From Humulus lupulus (Eukaryota > Streptophyta > Magnoliopsida > Rosales > Cannabaceae): DNA of 64,000 nt. The stretch covers positions 76,883,696 to 76,947,695 of the forward strand of contig NC_084801.1 in NCBI RefSeq assembly GCF_963169125.1, written 5' to 3'. The translations under genes and the position numbers were made by a program. The notes beneath the pieces were generated by a model. That model made no database searches, was not told the origin of the DNA, and saw only the letters and a list, made by a program, of their open reading frames with translations. Shown piece by piece: positions 1 to 11,900 of this stretch (the stretch's first letter is position 1; the number at the start of each line of letters is the position of its first letter).

Positions 1-153
1 TGGCTTTCCCAGAGATCATCAACGAGCCAGTAGGTCAGTCAGAACCTCGACTCTGAGTTCAGCATCACCATCAAATGCCCATGGCCACCTGCAAAGACGG
101 ATCGCTAGGCTCAGAAGACCAGGAATGGTGGAGCAGAGCGATCACAAGTTAAC

Positions 154-742
154 TTGGTCTTCCCCTTGCCACGGATTGATTTGTCCAATCTGAATAAAGC
201 CTCTCCCAAGGATTGCTTCCCCTTGCCACGGATTGACCAGTTGGTGGATGCCACTGCAGGGCATGAGCTCATGTCCTTCATGGATGCGTACTCTAGATAT
301 AACCAGATCGCCATGAATTCTGCAAATCAAGAGCATACTAGCTTCATGACTCTGACCAACGTGTACTGCTATAAAGTAATGCCCTTTGGGCTGAAAAATG
401 CTAGGGCGACCTACCAGAGGTTGGTCAATAGAATGTTCGCTGATCAGATCAGAAAAAACATGGAAGTGTATGTTGATGATATGCTGGTCAAGTCAAAGAT
501 TGCTGATAACCATGTCTCCGATCTGAAGGAATGTTTTGGAATTCTAAGGAAGTATAACATTAGGCTAAACCCCTAGAAATGTACTTTCGGAGAGGCATCA
601 AAAAAATTCATGGGATTCATAGTCAACACCAGGGGAATAGAGGCAAACCCAGACAAAATCAGATCACTGCTAGAGATGCCTTCGCCCTAGTCACATAAAG
701 ATGTCCAGAGTCTGACAGGAAGGGTGGCAGCCCTCAATCGGT
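154..742 (+). pseudogene. pol: Tat element 1 reverse transcriptase fragment
   Basis: Encodes the palm and finger part of a Ty3/gypsy reverse transcriptase that would copy element RNA in virus-like particles. Visible motifs: FPLPRID, the MDAYSRYNQI block, MPFGLKNA, and the catalytic YVDDMLVKS near 468-494. A stop (TAG, 574-576) follows RLNP and another follows the MPSP block, after which the frame is lost near 740. The FPLPRID block is duplicated (about 162-180 and 219-237), a small internal duplication absent from normal RTs. The gag, protease and N-terminal RT lie outside the window or are unrecognisable in 1-150. Confidence 0.85.
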
Positions 743-1096
743 TTGCCATTCTACAACCAGGTCCGGGGGAACAAAAAGTTTGAGTGGACTGAGGAGTGCG
801 AGCAGGCTTTCAGCGACTTGATGACACATTTGGCCGAGCCACCAGTGTTATCTAAACTAATGACAAGAAGCCCTTTTTCTCTATTTAGCCTTGACCGAAA
901 ATGCAGACAGCGCCGGTTTGGTCGAGAGGAGGACCGAATTCAAAAGCTAGTATATTATATAAGCAAAATACTTCTCGGAGCAGAATCTCGTTATCCCCTA
1001 ATGGAAAAGATGACGTTCAGCCTCATTAGGGCTTCCAGAAAGCTTAGGCCATATTTCCAATCCCATTCATTCCACGTCATGACGATCAGCCTTTAA
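743..1096 (+). pseudogene. pol: Tat element 1 RT-connection / gypsy RNase H
   Basis: Continues RT into the tether and first (gypsy-type) RNase H in a different frame from 154-576, so at least one indel separates them. Recognisable blocks are FEWTEECEQAF (RT thumb/connection), YYISKIL and the ASRKLRPYFQSH block that ends the gypsy RNase H. The central part (about 860-940) is corrupted: the expected catalytic residues are not readable. Non-functional fragment. Confidence 0.75.
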
Positions 1097-1131
1097 GGCA
1101 GGTGCTGTAGAAACCTGAGACATCGGGACGT

Positions 1132-1578
1132 TTGTTGAAATGGGCGGTCAAGCTCAGCCAGTTTGAGATACTGTATATACCTCGAACTACAATCAAAATC
1201 GAAGCCCTGGATGATTTCATGGTTGAATGCACTGGATTCCAAGAAGAGCCCTTGGGAGAACCAGTGCAGGAATTATGGAGAATCTTCGTGGATGGGTCAT
1301 CTAATGAGAATAGGTCCGGAACTGGGATCATCTTAATATCCCCCGAAGGGCATCGTTTCCACTTCGTGCTACAGTTCAGGTTCGTGGCGTCCAACAATGA
1401 AGCCGAATACGAGGCTCTATTGGTTGGGCTTAGAGTGGCGAAGGAGTTGAAAGCCAGGATCGTCCACTGCTACAGCGATTCCCAGCTCGTGGTAAACCAA
1501 GTGTCTGGGGAATATCAAGCTCGAGGGGCCCAAATGGAAGATTACTTGGCCAAGGTCAAGAGTTTGAGCATAGCCTAG
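1132..1578 (+). pseudogene. pol: Tat element 1 archaeal-type RNase H (aRNH)
   Basis: Second RNase H domain, diagnostic of the Tat lineage. It begins with LLKWAVKLSQFEI, the linker after the first RNase H, then gives FVDGSS (first Asp), NNEAEYEALL (Glu) and YSDSQLVVNQV (second Asp), all catalytic positions in place. The open stretch ends at a TAG after LSIA (1576-1578). This is one of the best preserved domains of the element. The homologous domain of element 2 is at 20218-20685. Confidence 0.88.
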
Positions 1579-2974
1579 TCGAGCATATCCCTCGCGAGCA
1601 CAACGCCAATGCCGACGCTCTGGCTAGACTCGCTACCTCCAATGAAGCCGAGACTCTAAGCACAGTACTAGTGGAATTCTTGGAAAGCCCGAGCGTGGCA
1701 GAAAGCGCGATGGAGGTTAAGAGGATCGATATCAGACCGACTTGGATGACTCCCATTATAGAGTATCTTATGATAGAAAAATTTCCTGGCGAGGGGAAAG
1801 ACGTGAGGAGAGTACTCTATCAAGCTCCAAGGTATACAATCATGGATGGAACGCTGTACCGACGTGGCCATTCCTTACCTCTACTACGGTGTGTTCTGCC
1901 AGAGGAAGCCAAAACTATTTTGCAGGAGGTGCATGAAGGCTTCTGTGGGGATCACGCTGGGGGGCAAAACCTAGACTTTAAAATATTAAGGCAGGGGTAT
2001 TTTTGGCCCACGTTATCAAAGGACTCCATCTCCTATCTCCAAAAGTGTGATAAGTGCCAGCGGTTTGCCACCATCACCCGAGCTCCTCCAGTCGAGCTAA
2101 AAATGATATGATCCCCCTGGCCATTCGCGGTATGGGAATCGATTTAATTGGTGCCCTGCCCATGGGGAAGGGAGGAGTTCGCTATGCAGTAGTGGCCATC
2201 GATTATTTTACAAAATGGGCGGAGGCCGAGCACCTGGCTACATTCACCGCAAAAAGAGTCCTTAAATTCGTGGTCAAGAATATTGTTTGCCAATTTGGAC
2301 TGCCTTGAAATATTGTGTCAGACAATAGGACGCAGTTCGATAGCGATCTTTTCACTGAATTTTTTGAAAGACACGGCGTAATCAAAAGCTTCTCCTCGGT
2401 GGCGTACCCGCAGACCAATGGACAGGTCGAGACTGTGAATAAAACCCTCAAAGCAAGCCTTCAGAAAAGGTTGGGCAAGGTCAAGTGAGTATGGCCCGAT
2501 CAGCTCCTGCAAGTGTTGTGGGAATACCGAACCTCCCACCAAACCTCCATGGGGCATACCCCTTTCTCCTTAACTTTCGGAAGTGAGGCCATCCTCCCTG
2601 TCGAAACAAAGATAGCCACACATAGGCTCCAGACCTTTAGACCGGAGCAGAACGACGAACTACTCAGCGCGTCCCTCAACCTAATTGATGAGAAACGAGA
2701 AGATTCATAGCTACAGCTCGCGCCTTACCAGCAAAAAATCACTCGTTATTTTAATTCAAAGGTCAAAAAATGTGTCTTTGGTTTAGGAGACCTAGTACTC
2801 CGAAGGGTATTTTTAGCAGGCAAGGACCACAAAGACGGTGCCTTAGGCCTGAGCTAGGAAAAGCCCTATCAGATAGTGGAAATCATATAGGAAGGTACTT
2901 TTAAATTGGCCCGACTTAGTGGAGAAACAATACCACGGACCTGGAACGCTATGCATTTGAAAAAGTGCTATTAA
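1579..2974 (+). pseudogene. pol: Tat element 1 integrase
   Basis: Integrase split over two frames. 1671-2111 gives the zinc-binding HHCC domain (HEGFCGDH, then CDKCQRF) after a linker with NADALARLA-type sequence at 1608-1640. A stop (2109-2111) and an apparent 1-bp deletion near 2134 move the catalytic core into another frame: GIDLIGALP (first Asp), SDN near 2320 (second Asp) and NGQVE near 2415-2430 (Glu). The C-terminal part continues to LHLKKCY-type sequence ending at TAA 2972-2974. In-frame stops occur near 2308, 2487, 2708, 2857 and 2890, so it cannot make an enzyme. Confidence 0.85.
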
Positions 2975-3109
2975 TGATCAAACCATTTGTCTATGTGAGG
3001 CTCGAATATAAAAGCCATTTAATTTTAGAAATAAAAAAAATGCTTATGTTATATTTGTATCTTTGTATGGTTTCATCTGCGTGTTAGTTCAAAGTAACCC
3101 AGAAAGTCC

Positions 3110-3136
3110 ACTTCCTGATTACTTGGGGGGCAGATA
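3110..3136 (+). other. conserved G-rich motif downstream of Tat pol
   Basis: Sequence gattacttggggggcagata lies about 140 bp after the pol stop. Near-identical motifs follow the pol remnants of element 2 (about 31905-31925) and element G (about 53471-53492 and 54118-54140). Its purine run resembles a polypurine tract, but it is not next to an LTR. It may be an internal (central) polypurine tract or a signal between pol and the tandem-repeat region. Function is inferred only. Confidence 0.5.
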
Positions 3137-3144
3137 GCCCGAGA

Positions 3145-3640
3145 ACCAGGTTCCGAAACATAGAAATTGGTTAAATTGATTAACCGGTGTTTTTCTAAAC
3201 AACTCGAGGTGTCAATAAAACTAACGCGAACTAAGTTTTTAATTAAAAATCCTGGACACAACCAGGTTCCGAAACTTAGAAGTTGGTTAAATTGATTAAC
3301 TGGTGTTTTTCTATAAAATGCGAGGTGTCAATAAAACTAATGCGAACTAAGTTTTTAATTAAAAATCATGGACACGACCAAGTTCTGAAACTTAGAAGTT
3401 GGTTAAATTGATTAGCCAGTGTTTTTCTAAAAACCGCGAGGTGCCAACAAAACTAACGCGAACTAAGTTTTTAATTAAATATCCTAGACATGACCAGGTT
3501 CCGAGACTTGGAAGTTGGTAAAATTGATTAACAGTGTTTTTTCTAAAGAAAAAGCGAAGTGTCGATAAAACTAACGCGAACTAGGTTTTTATTTAAAAAA
3601 CCCCGGATATAACCGGGTCCAGGGCCTGATACTTAACAGG
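3145..3640 (+). repeat. 116-bp tandem repeat array in Tat 3' region
   Basis: Four full units start at 3145, 3261, 3377 and 3493 (spacing 116, 116, 116, then 119 to a partial fifth at 3612). Each begins accaggttccgaaac and contains attggttaaattgatta and taactaacgcgaacta-like blocks. Units differ by point changes and small indels, so the array is not freshly amplified. It lies between pol and the antisense ORF, the place where Tat elements are known to carry hypervariable tandem repeats. Confidence 0.92.
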
Positions 3641-3879
3641 TAAGATATAAATTGTCTTTTTTGGTTACGACCAGGAATATCAGTCTCGACCTAAGGGTCA
3701 TTTCCTAAGGCTTTAAACGTGCACATCATGAGGCATGAAAAAGAGATCAAGAAATAAATAAAACTTAGATAACTGAAAATAATATATAAAAATTGTCTCG
3801 AGGAGAATAACCTCGTGCTTAAAGTTTACAAAAGAAAAATATACATAACATAAATAAAGACAAATAAAATCTAAGACCC

Positions 3880-6547
3880 TCCAGGTCGTTCTGAGGAAGT
3901 CACTCCTCGATCTCCTGCTCGCCAGCAATGGAGGCCTCCACGGTCTCAGACTGCAGCTCTTATTGTAGCCGAGCCTTGAACTTCTCGAGGTAGTGTCCCC
4001 ACACTTCGGAGGCCATGAAGTAGAAGTTTCCGTCCTGATTGAAGGCCCAGCAGTGGTACAGAATGCTCTCCATGGAGGATGTCGATGCCTTCTTCTACTC
4101 ATGAATAGCCGCCTCGACCTCCGACTGTTTGGCCTTGGCCTCATCGAGCTCAACCTGAAGGGCTGCCGAGGTAGCCTTTGTCGCCTGTTCACCTGCTTGG
4201 GTCGCTGCCAAAGCTGCCTCTGCACTTTGTTCACTCTATTAAGAGGCAGCAAGAGCAGTTTGGGCCGTAGTCAGGGCGGCCTGAGCAGTCTGGAGCTCGC
4301 CCTTGAGTTCATCATTCCTGGCCCTAGCGCGCGATATGCTGCGATGTTGAGCAAAGACCGCCTACAAAAAGCAAAGAAACAGTTAGGCATATACCAGAAA
4401 AAAAAAAGTCAAGTCAGGAAAAATGCTTACTTTGAGGTTCATCCCCAGGGCACATTCCATGACGTTCTCCGTGCTCTTCTCCTCGATCGCCCTCTGGTCA
4501 TGGGGCTCGACCTTATAGAAATTCTCCACCGCGTGGTTCGCCATCTCGTAGACGGTCCCCCGAAAAGTGTCTGGAATGTGCTTCAGATCCTGGGTGTTGA
4601 CGGGGATGCGAACAGTGGCGGCAGGGACTACTGGAGCTGGGGGACCAATTGGTGCTACCTGGTCCCGAGCAGGACCTGGGGGAAAGCGAGGAGGGGGTGC
4701 AGTTGGACCCCTCTTCTCCAGGGCTGCGGTAGGCAGAGCTCCCTAGCCCGAGCCTTTCCCTTAGCTGGGGATTTGGAAGCAGTCACGGCCGAGGGGGGCA
4801 TTTTCTTTGAAGTGGGCCGAAGTTTCTTGACTAGGGGACCCTTGCTGGATCTCCCTTTCTGGAGCATCAAGCAGATGTCAGGTTCCCCTCACTATGCCAT
4901 CTCCTCACCTGAAAAAGAATGGGAAATGCGTTAAGTATGCATATACGATTATCAGTTTACAAAGAAAATACATACAAAGTAACAAAAATCCTACCCTCCT
5001 AGCTAGAGGAGGAGACTATTTCCACGACCTCCGGCTTTGGAACTGCTATAGGGGAAGGAGAATCTAAGTCAATCACCTCTTGGATTAGGGGAGGTTCTGG
5101 GTTAGGCTCTACCTTAGGACTGGACTCCTCTACGTATTGCCTAAGTCCAGGAGCAACAACACCTTGGAGAAGGGATGGCCACGACCTAAGATTAGTTCCA
5201 TACTCTTCAAAGAAGGTCGACCTAAAGAACAAGGTATTGTCTACTACTACGGTCGCCCTAGGATGGCCCATGTCATGATGAAGAACTAAATGGTCTACGC
5301 ACTGGAGCAAGGTTATGTTATGATCGGGGTCATTAGGATGACGGTGCACGAGATGGTTTGGATTAAACCTGACTAGCCTAAGGTCGGCAACACCCCTATT
5401 TAAATCCCTAAAGGGATATGGGTTACCTTGGCCGGAGGGGTCGGTTGCTGCCCCCGATGCAGCTCGCTTAGCAATGAGGTCCTGGGCAGCCTCGGGAGCT
5501 CATCTCTTCCGCACGAGGGGTACCTCATCCTCTTCTAGTTCCTCGCTGTCGATTGCCTCAGCGTTCCTTTCAGGAACGTGCGGGAGCTCGCGGATTATAG
5601 GAACATTGGCCCGCGTTCTTCTCAAGGCCAGGGTTTGGCCTTCTGCTAGTAAATTACACGCCAGCATCGTCTCATCAAACAAGAGCTGGCAGGAGTCCTT
5701 CTCGCTGGACGGGAACGCTGCCAGAGTTTCATATTGACCCCCGAGGGTCACCGATTTGGCCGTCCTCTTAAAAATGGTTGCACGAAGACACTTCAATCAA
5801 TATACACGCAAGAAAAACTAAGTGTGAAAATAACTTTTTTTTTTCGATCTAAGAAAACAAAGATGACTTACGAGGGCGGTTGAAGTATCGGTGTTCATAG
5901 TTGCGAAACCCATTCGACATGAAAAATTGGCCTTTGAAGTCGTTGGGATGACTGGGCAACTCGATGACTGCAGGCGAGTTCGGGAACCGAGTCAAGTAAT
6001 AGAATCTGTCGCCTCGTCCCCTTTGGTCCGGGATGGCTTTGAGGCAGAAGAAATAGAGGATATCAGCCGGAGTGGGGACCTCCCACTTGTGCTTCAGAAA
6101 GAGGTACTTCAACCCTGCCAACAGCCGATACGAGTTAGGGGGGAGCTGAAACAGCGCCAACCTCACATAGTTGAGGAAGTTCGTGAAGTACTGGTCGAGG
6201 GGGAGGAAGGCCTCGGCCTTTAAGTGTTCATCACTCCAGGCTGTGAAATTGTCCTGGAGTGGTGCACAGCTCCGCTCCCCCTCGTAGGGAGGTCGGGCGA
6301 TGAGAGCCCCCGTCCCAACCTCGATGTTATGGGACATCAAGATCTTCTTGACCCTTCCTTGGGTCGTTATCTTGGAGACAATCCTTTCGGTCTCGAAAAA
6401 GGCGTCAGGAGCGACCGAGACCTCCTTCTCCACCACGGGACCGAACTCAGGCAGGGAGGAATCAGGGACGACCTCCTTTCCCTTATGAGATTGCTGGGAT
6501 GATCAGCCAACTACGTTCTTCTTGGATGTGCCTTTTGTGGGTGCCAT
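3880..6547 (-). pseudogene. Tat element 1 antisense ORF (gypsy-type 'transposase' domain plus coiled coil)
   Basis: Gene read against the element. ATG at 6545-6547 (MAPTKGTSKKN), TGA after 14 codons, then an open stretch to about 5868 with FFETERIVSKITTQGRV and a domain resembling the Pfam 'putative gypsy type transposon' family (RLLAGLKYLFLKHKWEVP, RFYYLTRFPNSPAV). A GT-AG intron seems to run from about 5867 to 5796 (donor gtaagt), followed by an exon at 5795-4999 rich in Glu/Pro/Ser; further intron-like gaps lie near 4995-4914 and 4430-4360. The last part (about 4360-3880) gives an Ala/Glu/Lys/Gln coiled coil. Stops at several points. The aORFs of element 2 and J are homologous. Biological role unknown; antisense ORFs of this kind are established in Tat elements. 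Confidence 0.75.
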
Positions 6548-6882
6548 AAGCTTTCCTATCGAATAAGAACGACGGAGTTTTTAGTGGGCGACGTAGAATT
6601 TTTTGAACAGGATAAATAACAAAGGCCAGGGGTCCTAACACGCGAGTTGATACAATATCAGCCCGTGTGATGCCACGCGTTGCCTATTCTATGCGCCTAG
6701 GTTTCCCAACTGACCCCTGATATTTAGGGATTCGTGTGTTAGAAAGTCAGGCCACCACCCTCCTTGGGGAACGATCTACAACAAAACCACCCAAGAAGTG
6801 TAGCCCCTACGCAACCTAATGTCCAACCCTAAAAACCTTTCTTCTCTTAAATATCAGGGCATTAGATATTTAAAAGATGGCC
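6548..6882. other. non-coding stretch between antisense ORF and element A
   Basis: Upstream region of the antisense ORF of element 1; no gene, LTR boundary or repeat is recognised. It ends where the A-type LTR begins inside its sequence (common sequence aggtaaggattttatgc), so the junction is a recombination or deletion breakpoint rather than a clean insertion. Confidence 0.5.
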
Positions 6883-8373
6883 AGGTAAGGATTTTATGCA
6901 TATTTAAGAGTTGTTTCTGTTTTGATTTGTGAAATTTAAAGCTTGAGTTAAGTTTTTTTTTAAAGTTTTAGTTTGAAGTTGCTGATTTTGCAATCTAAGG
7001 GTGGATTGTTGGGTATGTTTGTGTTTTGAGCTTGAATCTAGAGTTTATGGGTTGTTAGATGGTTTATTTGATGTTTTAAATTGATCTTGGGGTTTAGGTA
7101 TTTGTTTGGGATGATTTGGAGAGGTTTTAGTTCGGGAAAAACGCAAGAGAAAACCCAGAAATCTGGGTTCGCGAAGGAGCGCCGCGGCCCTGTTCTTGGG
7201 TGCCGCGGCGCGAGGCTGATTCCAGGAAGGGTGAGGCTTCTGACTTGCTGGGCACCGCGGCCCTCTAGGGCAGCGCCGTGGCGCTAGGCTATTTTCAGGA
7301 TGGGAAATTTCGCAATTTCGAGCCTTTGCTCCGGGGGTACGGGGGATGTTTCCAATGGATTGTTTTAGGAATTTGGGAGTCCCGAAAGTACGGGATTGGT
7401 CCCGGGAAATGGTTTTGGGTTGGTTAGTATTAAAAGTCTTATATGTGTGTTGTGACTAGGATTTCGAGGAGGCTCGTGCTAGAGGACCGTGCTTGTGGCC
7501 TTGGAGCATCGGAAAGCTCGGAATATAGGTAAGAAAACTATAACACCCGTAGGATAGGGCATGGGCCCATAGTGTGATTACAGGGCATGGCCCTATATAG
7601 CATTATATGTTAGGGTGTAGACTTTATTGAATTGATATATATGTTCAAATGTTATTTGAGTTAGACTATCTGTGATTATAGTTGAATGATACGCCGAGGA
7701 GCCGAGAACGGTAATGGAGCCCAGAGCGGCTAAAGGCCGAGAACGGCAGTGGGGCCGGAAGTAGCACTTATCACCTGGGATGCGTATAGTCAGGGTCGGA
7801 CCCAGTGGATAAATGTGATATCCTTACGGTTATGACCGAGACCCTAGGCTTTGGTAAGGTTTCTGGGGCGGCACAGCCGTGTTTGCTTAGTCTAATGGTT
7901 GACTTGTTTATCTGTGGACTATCTGGTATGATTAACTATATAATTTGCATATGTTATGTACTGCATGAGTTTTCTTGCTGAGCTTTGGCTCACGGGTGCT
8001 CTATGTTGCAGGTAAGGGCAAAGATTGAGTCAACCAGCCATGAGTACGGAGAGCGTGAAGCGACGCGTACATGTTTGGCCTGCCCGACTGCTTTGGTTGG
8101 TGGTTTATTCGAAAATGGCTGTAATAATCTATGATTTTTAGAACTGATCAACGGTAAACTTATTTCAAGATGTAAATAGTTTTCAAACCTTATTTTGGGA
8201 TCCCAAATGTTTAATACTAGAAGTTTTTATTGAAACAACGCATTTTCAAAGATTACAGCCTTAACTTTTAATTAGTCACACTTTCGTTTCAAAATTTCGG
8301 TTAGCGAGTTAATTGCACAAAGTTTTCTTTTAAAACTCACTTGGTAACGACTCTAAGGAAGTAGGGTGTTACA
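6883..8373 (+). repeat. 5'-truncated LTR of element A
   Basis: Matches 13931-15419 almost base for base and ends gtgttaca at 8373. It contains the GC-rich block near 7180-7285 with several CCGCGG sites, and short repeats of the word gccgagaacgg near 7700-7745. Homology starts abruptly at 6883, so about 790 bp of the LTR start is missing. Confidence 0.88.
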
Positions 8374-8376
8374 ACT

Positions 8377-8388
8377 TGGTATCAGAGC
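8377..8388 (+). other. primer binding site (initiator Met-tRNA)
   Basis: TGGTATCAGAGC, three bases after the LTR end; complementary to the 3' end of plant initiator Met-tRNA and the standard PBS of many plant LTR elements. It fixes + orientation for element A. A second copy is at 15423-15434 and a minus-strand copy at 29071-29082. Confidence 0.92.
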
Positions 8389-8754
8389 GAGCCAAGGTTT
8401 ATTGGTTCTGGAGATCGACCGAACATGTACGCTCGCTGTCAGTGACAAGCTCGACTCAGGGCTGGTTGGTATGAATGATTAATATGCTTGAATATATGTT
8501 TGATTGCCCTGTTTGCCTGCTTATTTATATGGAGCATGAGAAATGAGTTGACATATGCATGAGATACTGTTGGGGCTGGGGCCTTGACTATTGTATGTTG
8601 AGATTAAAGTGTGCTGTATAATATTATTACGCATATGGATGAACATTGGGATAATGGTTCGCATATTGAGTTTATGTGGTTAATTGTTCAAATTGAATTC
8701 GTATGTAATATCCGTTTATTTTCTTGTATGAAGCATGTTGAGACCTGGGTATAC

Positions 8755-8919
8755 TGGTCTCAAAGAGGATGTACTTTCACGAGACAACCTCAACCCCTAT
8801 CCTGGGATGGTTCTTCTATAAATACCAAAACCTTGGATAAAAAAGGGGTTGGGTTTTCTCTCGGTAATGCAAATAGTCTATCAAAATATAGAGAGACATA
8901 CAGTAATAATATCGACTCA
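8755..8919 (+). mobile_element. truncated small LTR-like insertion in element A leader
   Basis: The first half of the LTR-like sequence at 15802-16135, at the same position in the leader. It starts tggtctcaaagagg, includes the TATA-like ttctataaatacc near 8814-8826, and stops at gactca (8919), where A-type sequence resumes. It is absent from element C, where gagacctggatatact runs directly into leader sequence on the reverse strand near 28700. Confidence 0.6.
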
Positions 8920-11900
8920 GGAGTTTATCATTGTGGATTTGGCCTATTTATGCTTTGTGTGTGGATTTGGCCTATTTATGCTTTGTGATGTTAAAATCTG
9001 GTAGCTAAATGTATATCATTGTGGATTTGGCCTATTTATGCTTTGTGTGTGCATGATAACTGTGGTTATTTGGATCTAGTTGTGGTTTGGTTCAGAGTAT
9101 GAACCGCAGAGCTCAGGAGTTTGGTCAGTTTTGACAGATGAACTCGTGTTGTTTGTTCCTAGAAAGGTTTTGTGGACCGGATATTGTGTTGAAAGGGGGA
9201 TTCTAGATATAAGTTGGAGTTGAGATCTCCAGATATCCCTGATAGCAGCAGCAGAGGGTCACTAGTGTGTGAGTAAGCTGCGGAGTTTATTAGTTGAGAT
9301 GGAACAGAAGAACAGCGGATTTCTCTGGAAAATAGCTGGTTTGTATGCTTTAATAGTAAGGGTTACCAGTGTTGGTATACTGTGAGGGTATGGATAGAAA
9401 AAGGGTACTAAATGAAAGGTTTAATGGGTGTTATCCTCTGGTTTTGAGGAGAGTTTGGGCAGACAAGGAATTCATCAATAGATGGGCAGAGTTAATTCCA
9501 CCCTTGGTTAAGAGGATGGGAGATCCCAATTAGAGGGTTGTGTTAAATGTTGAGGCAGAGAGATGCCTGGAAATGATACTCGGGCTGAGGTACTGGCTTA
9601 TTGGGCTGGAAAGAACCTAGATGGTGATTGATAGAAGAGGTTATAAAGATATGGTTAGAACTGTGGAGACTGGTGGGCTCATAAGCTTGGTTTGGACTAA
9701 TAGGGTAACACATTGTAAATCAGTGGGTTTGGTGAATTGGGTAATTCATTTCGGAAATTTATACTGATGGATGTATCTGGAATTGTTGGCGACCCATTTA
9801 AGGATTGAACTCTGGGATAGTCCAAGGCATTTGGGCCGCTCTGATGTAAGAATTTATCGTCTGTATGTGGATGGCGGAGAGGGCCATGTTGTTCGAGGAA
9901 CTGATGGTAGATGTATAGAGCATGAGTGCTAGAGCAGTATGGCAGTGCTTCCTTTGATGGAATTAGTAAAGATAGATTCGTGATAATCAAGTTAAAAGAA
10001 CCCCGGATAGTTCTGGGGCTTCTGGTTTGCCAGAAAGGGGGAAAAGTCTGATTGATAAGATGGTACTTTTATTGATAGAACGCAGCAAGGTTGGATTCTC
10101 AATTGTTGAGGTAGAAGGACCCCAGACAGTGCTAGGGCACCTAATTGTGATTAGAAAGAAGCCTGATTGAAAAGGCAGTTATCAAGATGGTGACAGGAAC
10201 TAGGGAGGTTATTTGGTATGTACATGAGGGAGAGAATGCCACCTGAGAGGAGGTCAGGTGAGGGCATGACTTCTACATAGAATGACTCGATATGTTAGGA
10301 TGGATTTCCCATGGTGAGGGAAACAGAAAATTTGAAAGCCTCGTTACACTCGAAGTTCGAGGCTGATTCCTCGAGGATGAGTATTTAACTGGCTGGTGTA
10401 TGCTTTGGTCATGTAACGAACTGGACGAGCTCTATGTGGAGATTTTTCCGAGAGGGAGTTAGACATAGAGAGTTGCCTCAAGGGTGCCATATGTGAGGCT
10501 GAGGATGGTAATACTTATTGAGAAGGAATTAGAAACTTTTGGCAGATGAATTGGGAAGCAAGTGATTGTGAAACTCATAGTGAGAAAGTTAAGCAGTTAA
10601 GGAATAACCATGGATTGTAAAGGATATCATCTGGAGAATGTTAGTGAGAATGAATGGAAACTGAGTTGACCAGTGGGAAAATTATGTGGGTATGTAAAGA
10701 AAGATTTGGGGGTACTTCAAGGTCGGACCACAGATGGGATTGGTATAAGGAATGTTGTAAAAGATGGTTTTGGCTGACAGAAAATCTATTGAAGCAATCG
10801 AAGGAATTTGACCTTGGAGTAGTCAGAGTGTTATACAGCGGGGATTGTTAGCATCGTCGGTTAAGAATATAAAGTTTGATGTTGGGTACAAGATAGGACA
10901 ATGTCTCCAGGAGTTGATCTATGACCTGGTTATTAACAGCTGGAAATCAAGGAAAGAGACATTTCATGAATTTTGTTTTGTACTGAGTAAAGTGTGAGGA
11001 GTTGGTAACAAAGATTCTAGATTGGTTCAAGCTATGGCAGCACAGGTAAGTTCTTTAACTAGAGAATACAAGAATGGTTTAGTCAAGTCCCCTTCAAGTT
11101 CACGAGCAGTATATGTGAATTACTTCTAGACGAAAATGGAAAGCAAATGACTATTAAGCTGAAGACGTTAGTACCCAGGAGGCAGGGTCACAGGTAAGGT
11201 TCTACGGGATGTCAGTTTGGGTTTCGTTAGGAATACTCAAGTAGAGCTACAAGAAGAAAGGACAGGTATGAGAAGATTTGATCTGAAGCCACAAAGAAGC
11301 TAATGAAGAATATCTGAAGAATAGAAAGCATAACAGGACTGGTAAGCACGTCATCTATTGCATAAGTATTTCCGGAGACAACTACATCAAAAACGAGGAG
11401 AACAGTAAAACTTGAGGTTAGACAGAATGAGTGGTGTCAAATCAGAAAAATTCAGAAGACAAGGTAAGAATGGATTGGTATCTGGCGATGCTGGAATATG
11501 TGTGTGATATGGTTAAGTATAGAGTGATAGCATAAAGAACATGATCTATGGTAGGATATGGAAATGGGGGAGTGTATCATGATTTGGGCACGCCCAGGAA
11601 TAAATTGACGCGAGGATGGATCGAACCTTGCGGGAGACGAAAGAATGAACACAGTTGTTATACTTGGAGCGTTAAGTTGACAGTTATGGATATCATAAGA
11701 TGCTTGAGTATTGGGTATTAGTAAGAAAGATAACGTTGAGACCCAGATGTGGTGAAAAGTAACAGACGGATGATCAGTGTTTGAAGTCCTCGATTGAGCG
11801 AGGGGAAATTTAGTTGGAGGCGGAACTCCTAACTGAGAGGCGTGTGTCAGTCAGGGAATAACGCCATAGATTGTAATGGGGTGGACAAGGCAACGACTGA

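Larger units (their letters stand above)
1..6882 (+). mobile_element. Ty3/gypsy Tat-lineage element 1 (5' truncated by window edge)
   Basis: Decayed Tat-lineage LTR retrotransposon read on +. Order seen: reverse transcriptase, RNase H, second archaeal-type RNase H (aRNH), integrase, pol stop at 2972-2974, G-rich motif, 116-bp tandem array, then an antisense ORF on - up to 6547. aRNH plus a downstream antisense ORF is the known signature of the Tat clade (Grande, Retand, Ogre relatives). No LTR is recognisable at its right end: at about 6883 the sequence changes to the LTR of element A. Frames shift several times and contain stops, so the copy is dead. Confidence 0.85.

Noticed and set aside
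3993..4934. 313-codon frame on +
   Set aside because: Shadow of the minus-strand antisense ORF of element 1; its opposite strand shows the coiled-coil and intron-like structure.
8611..8988. 125-codon frame and its relative at 15658-15969
   Set aside because: Spans the leader and the small LTR-like insertion; not open in element C's homologous leader; no domain.
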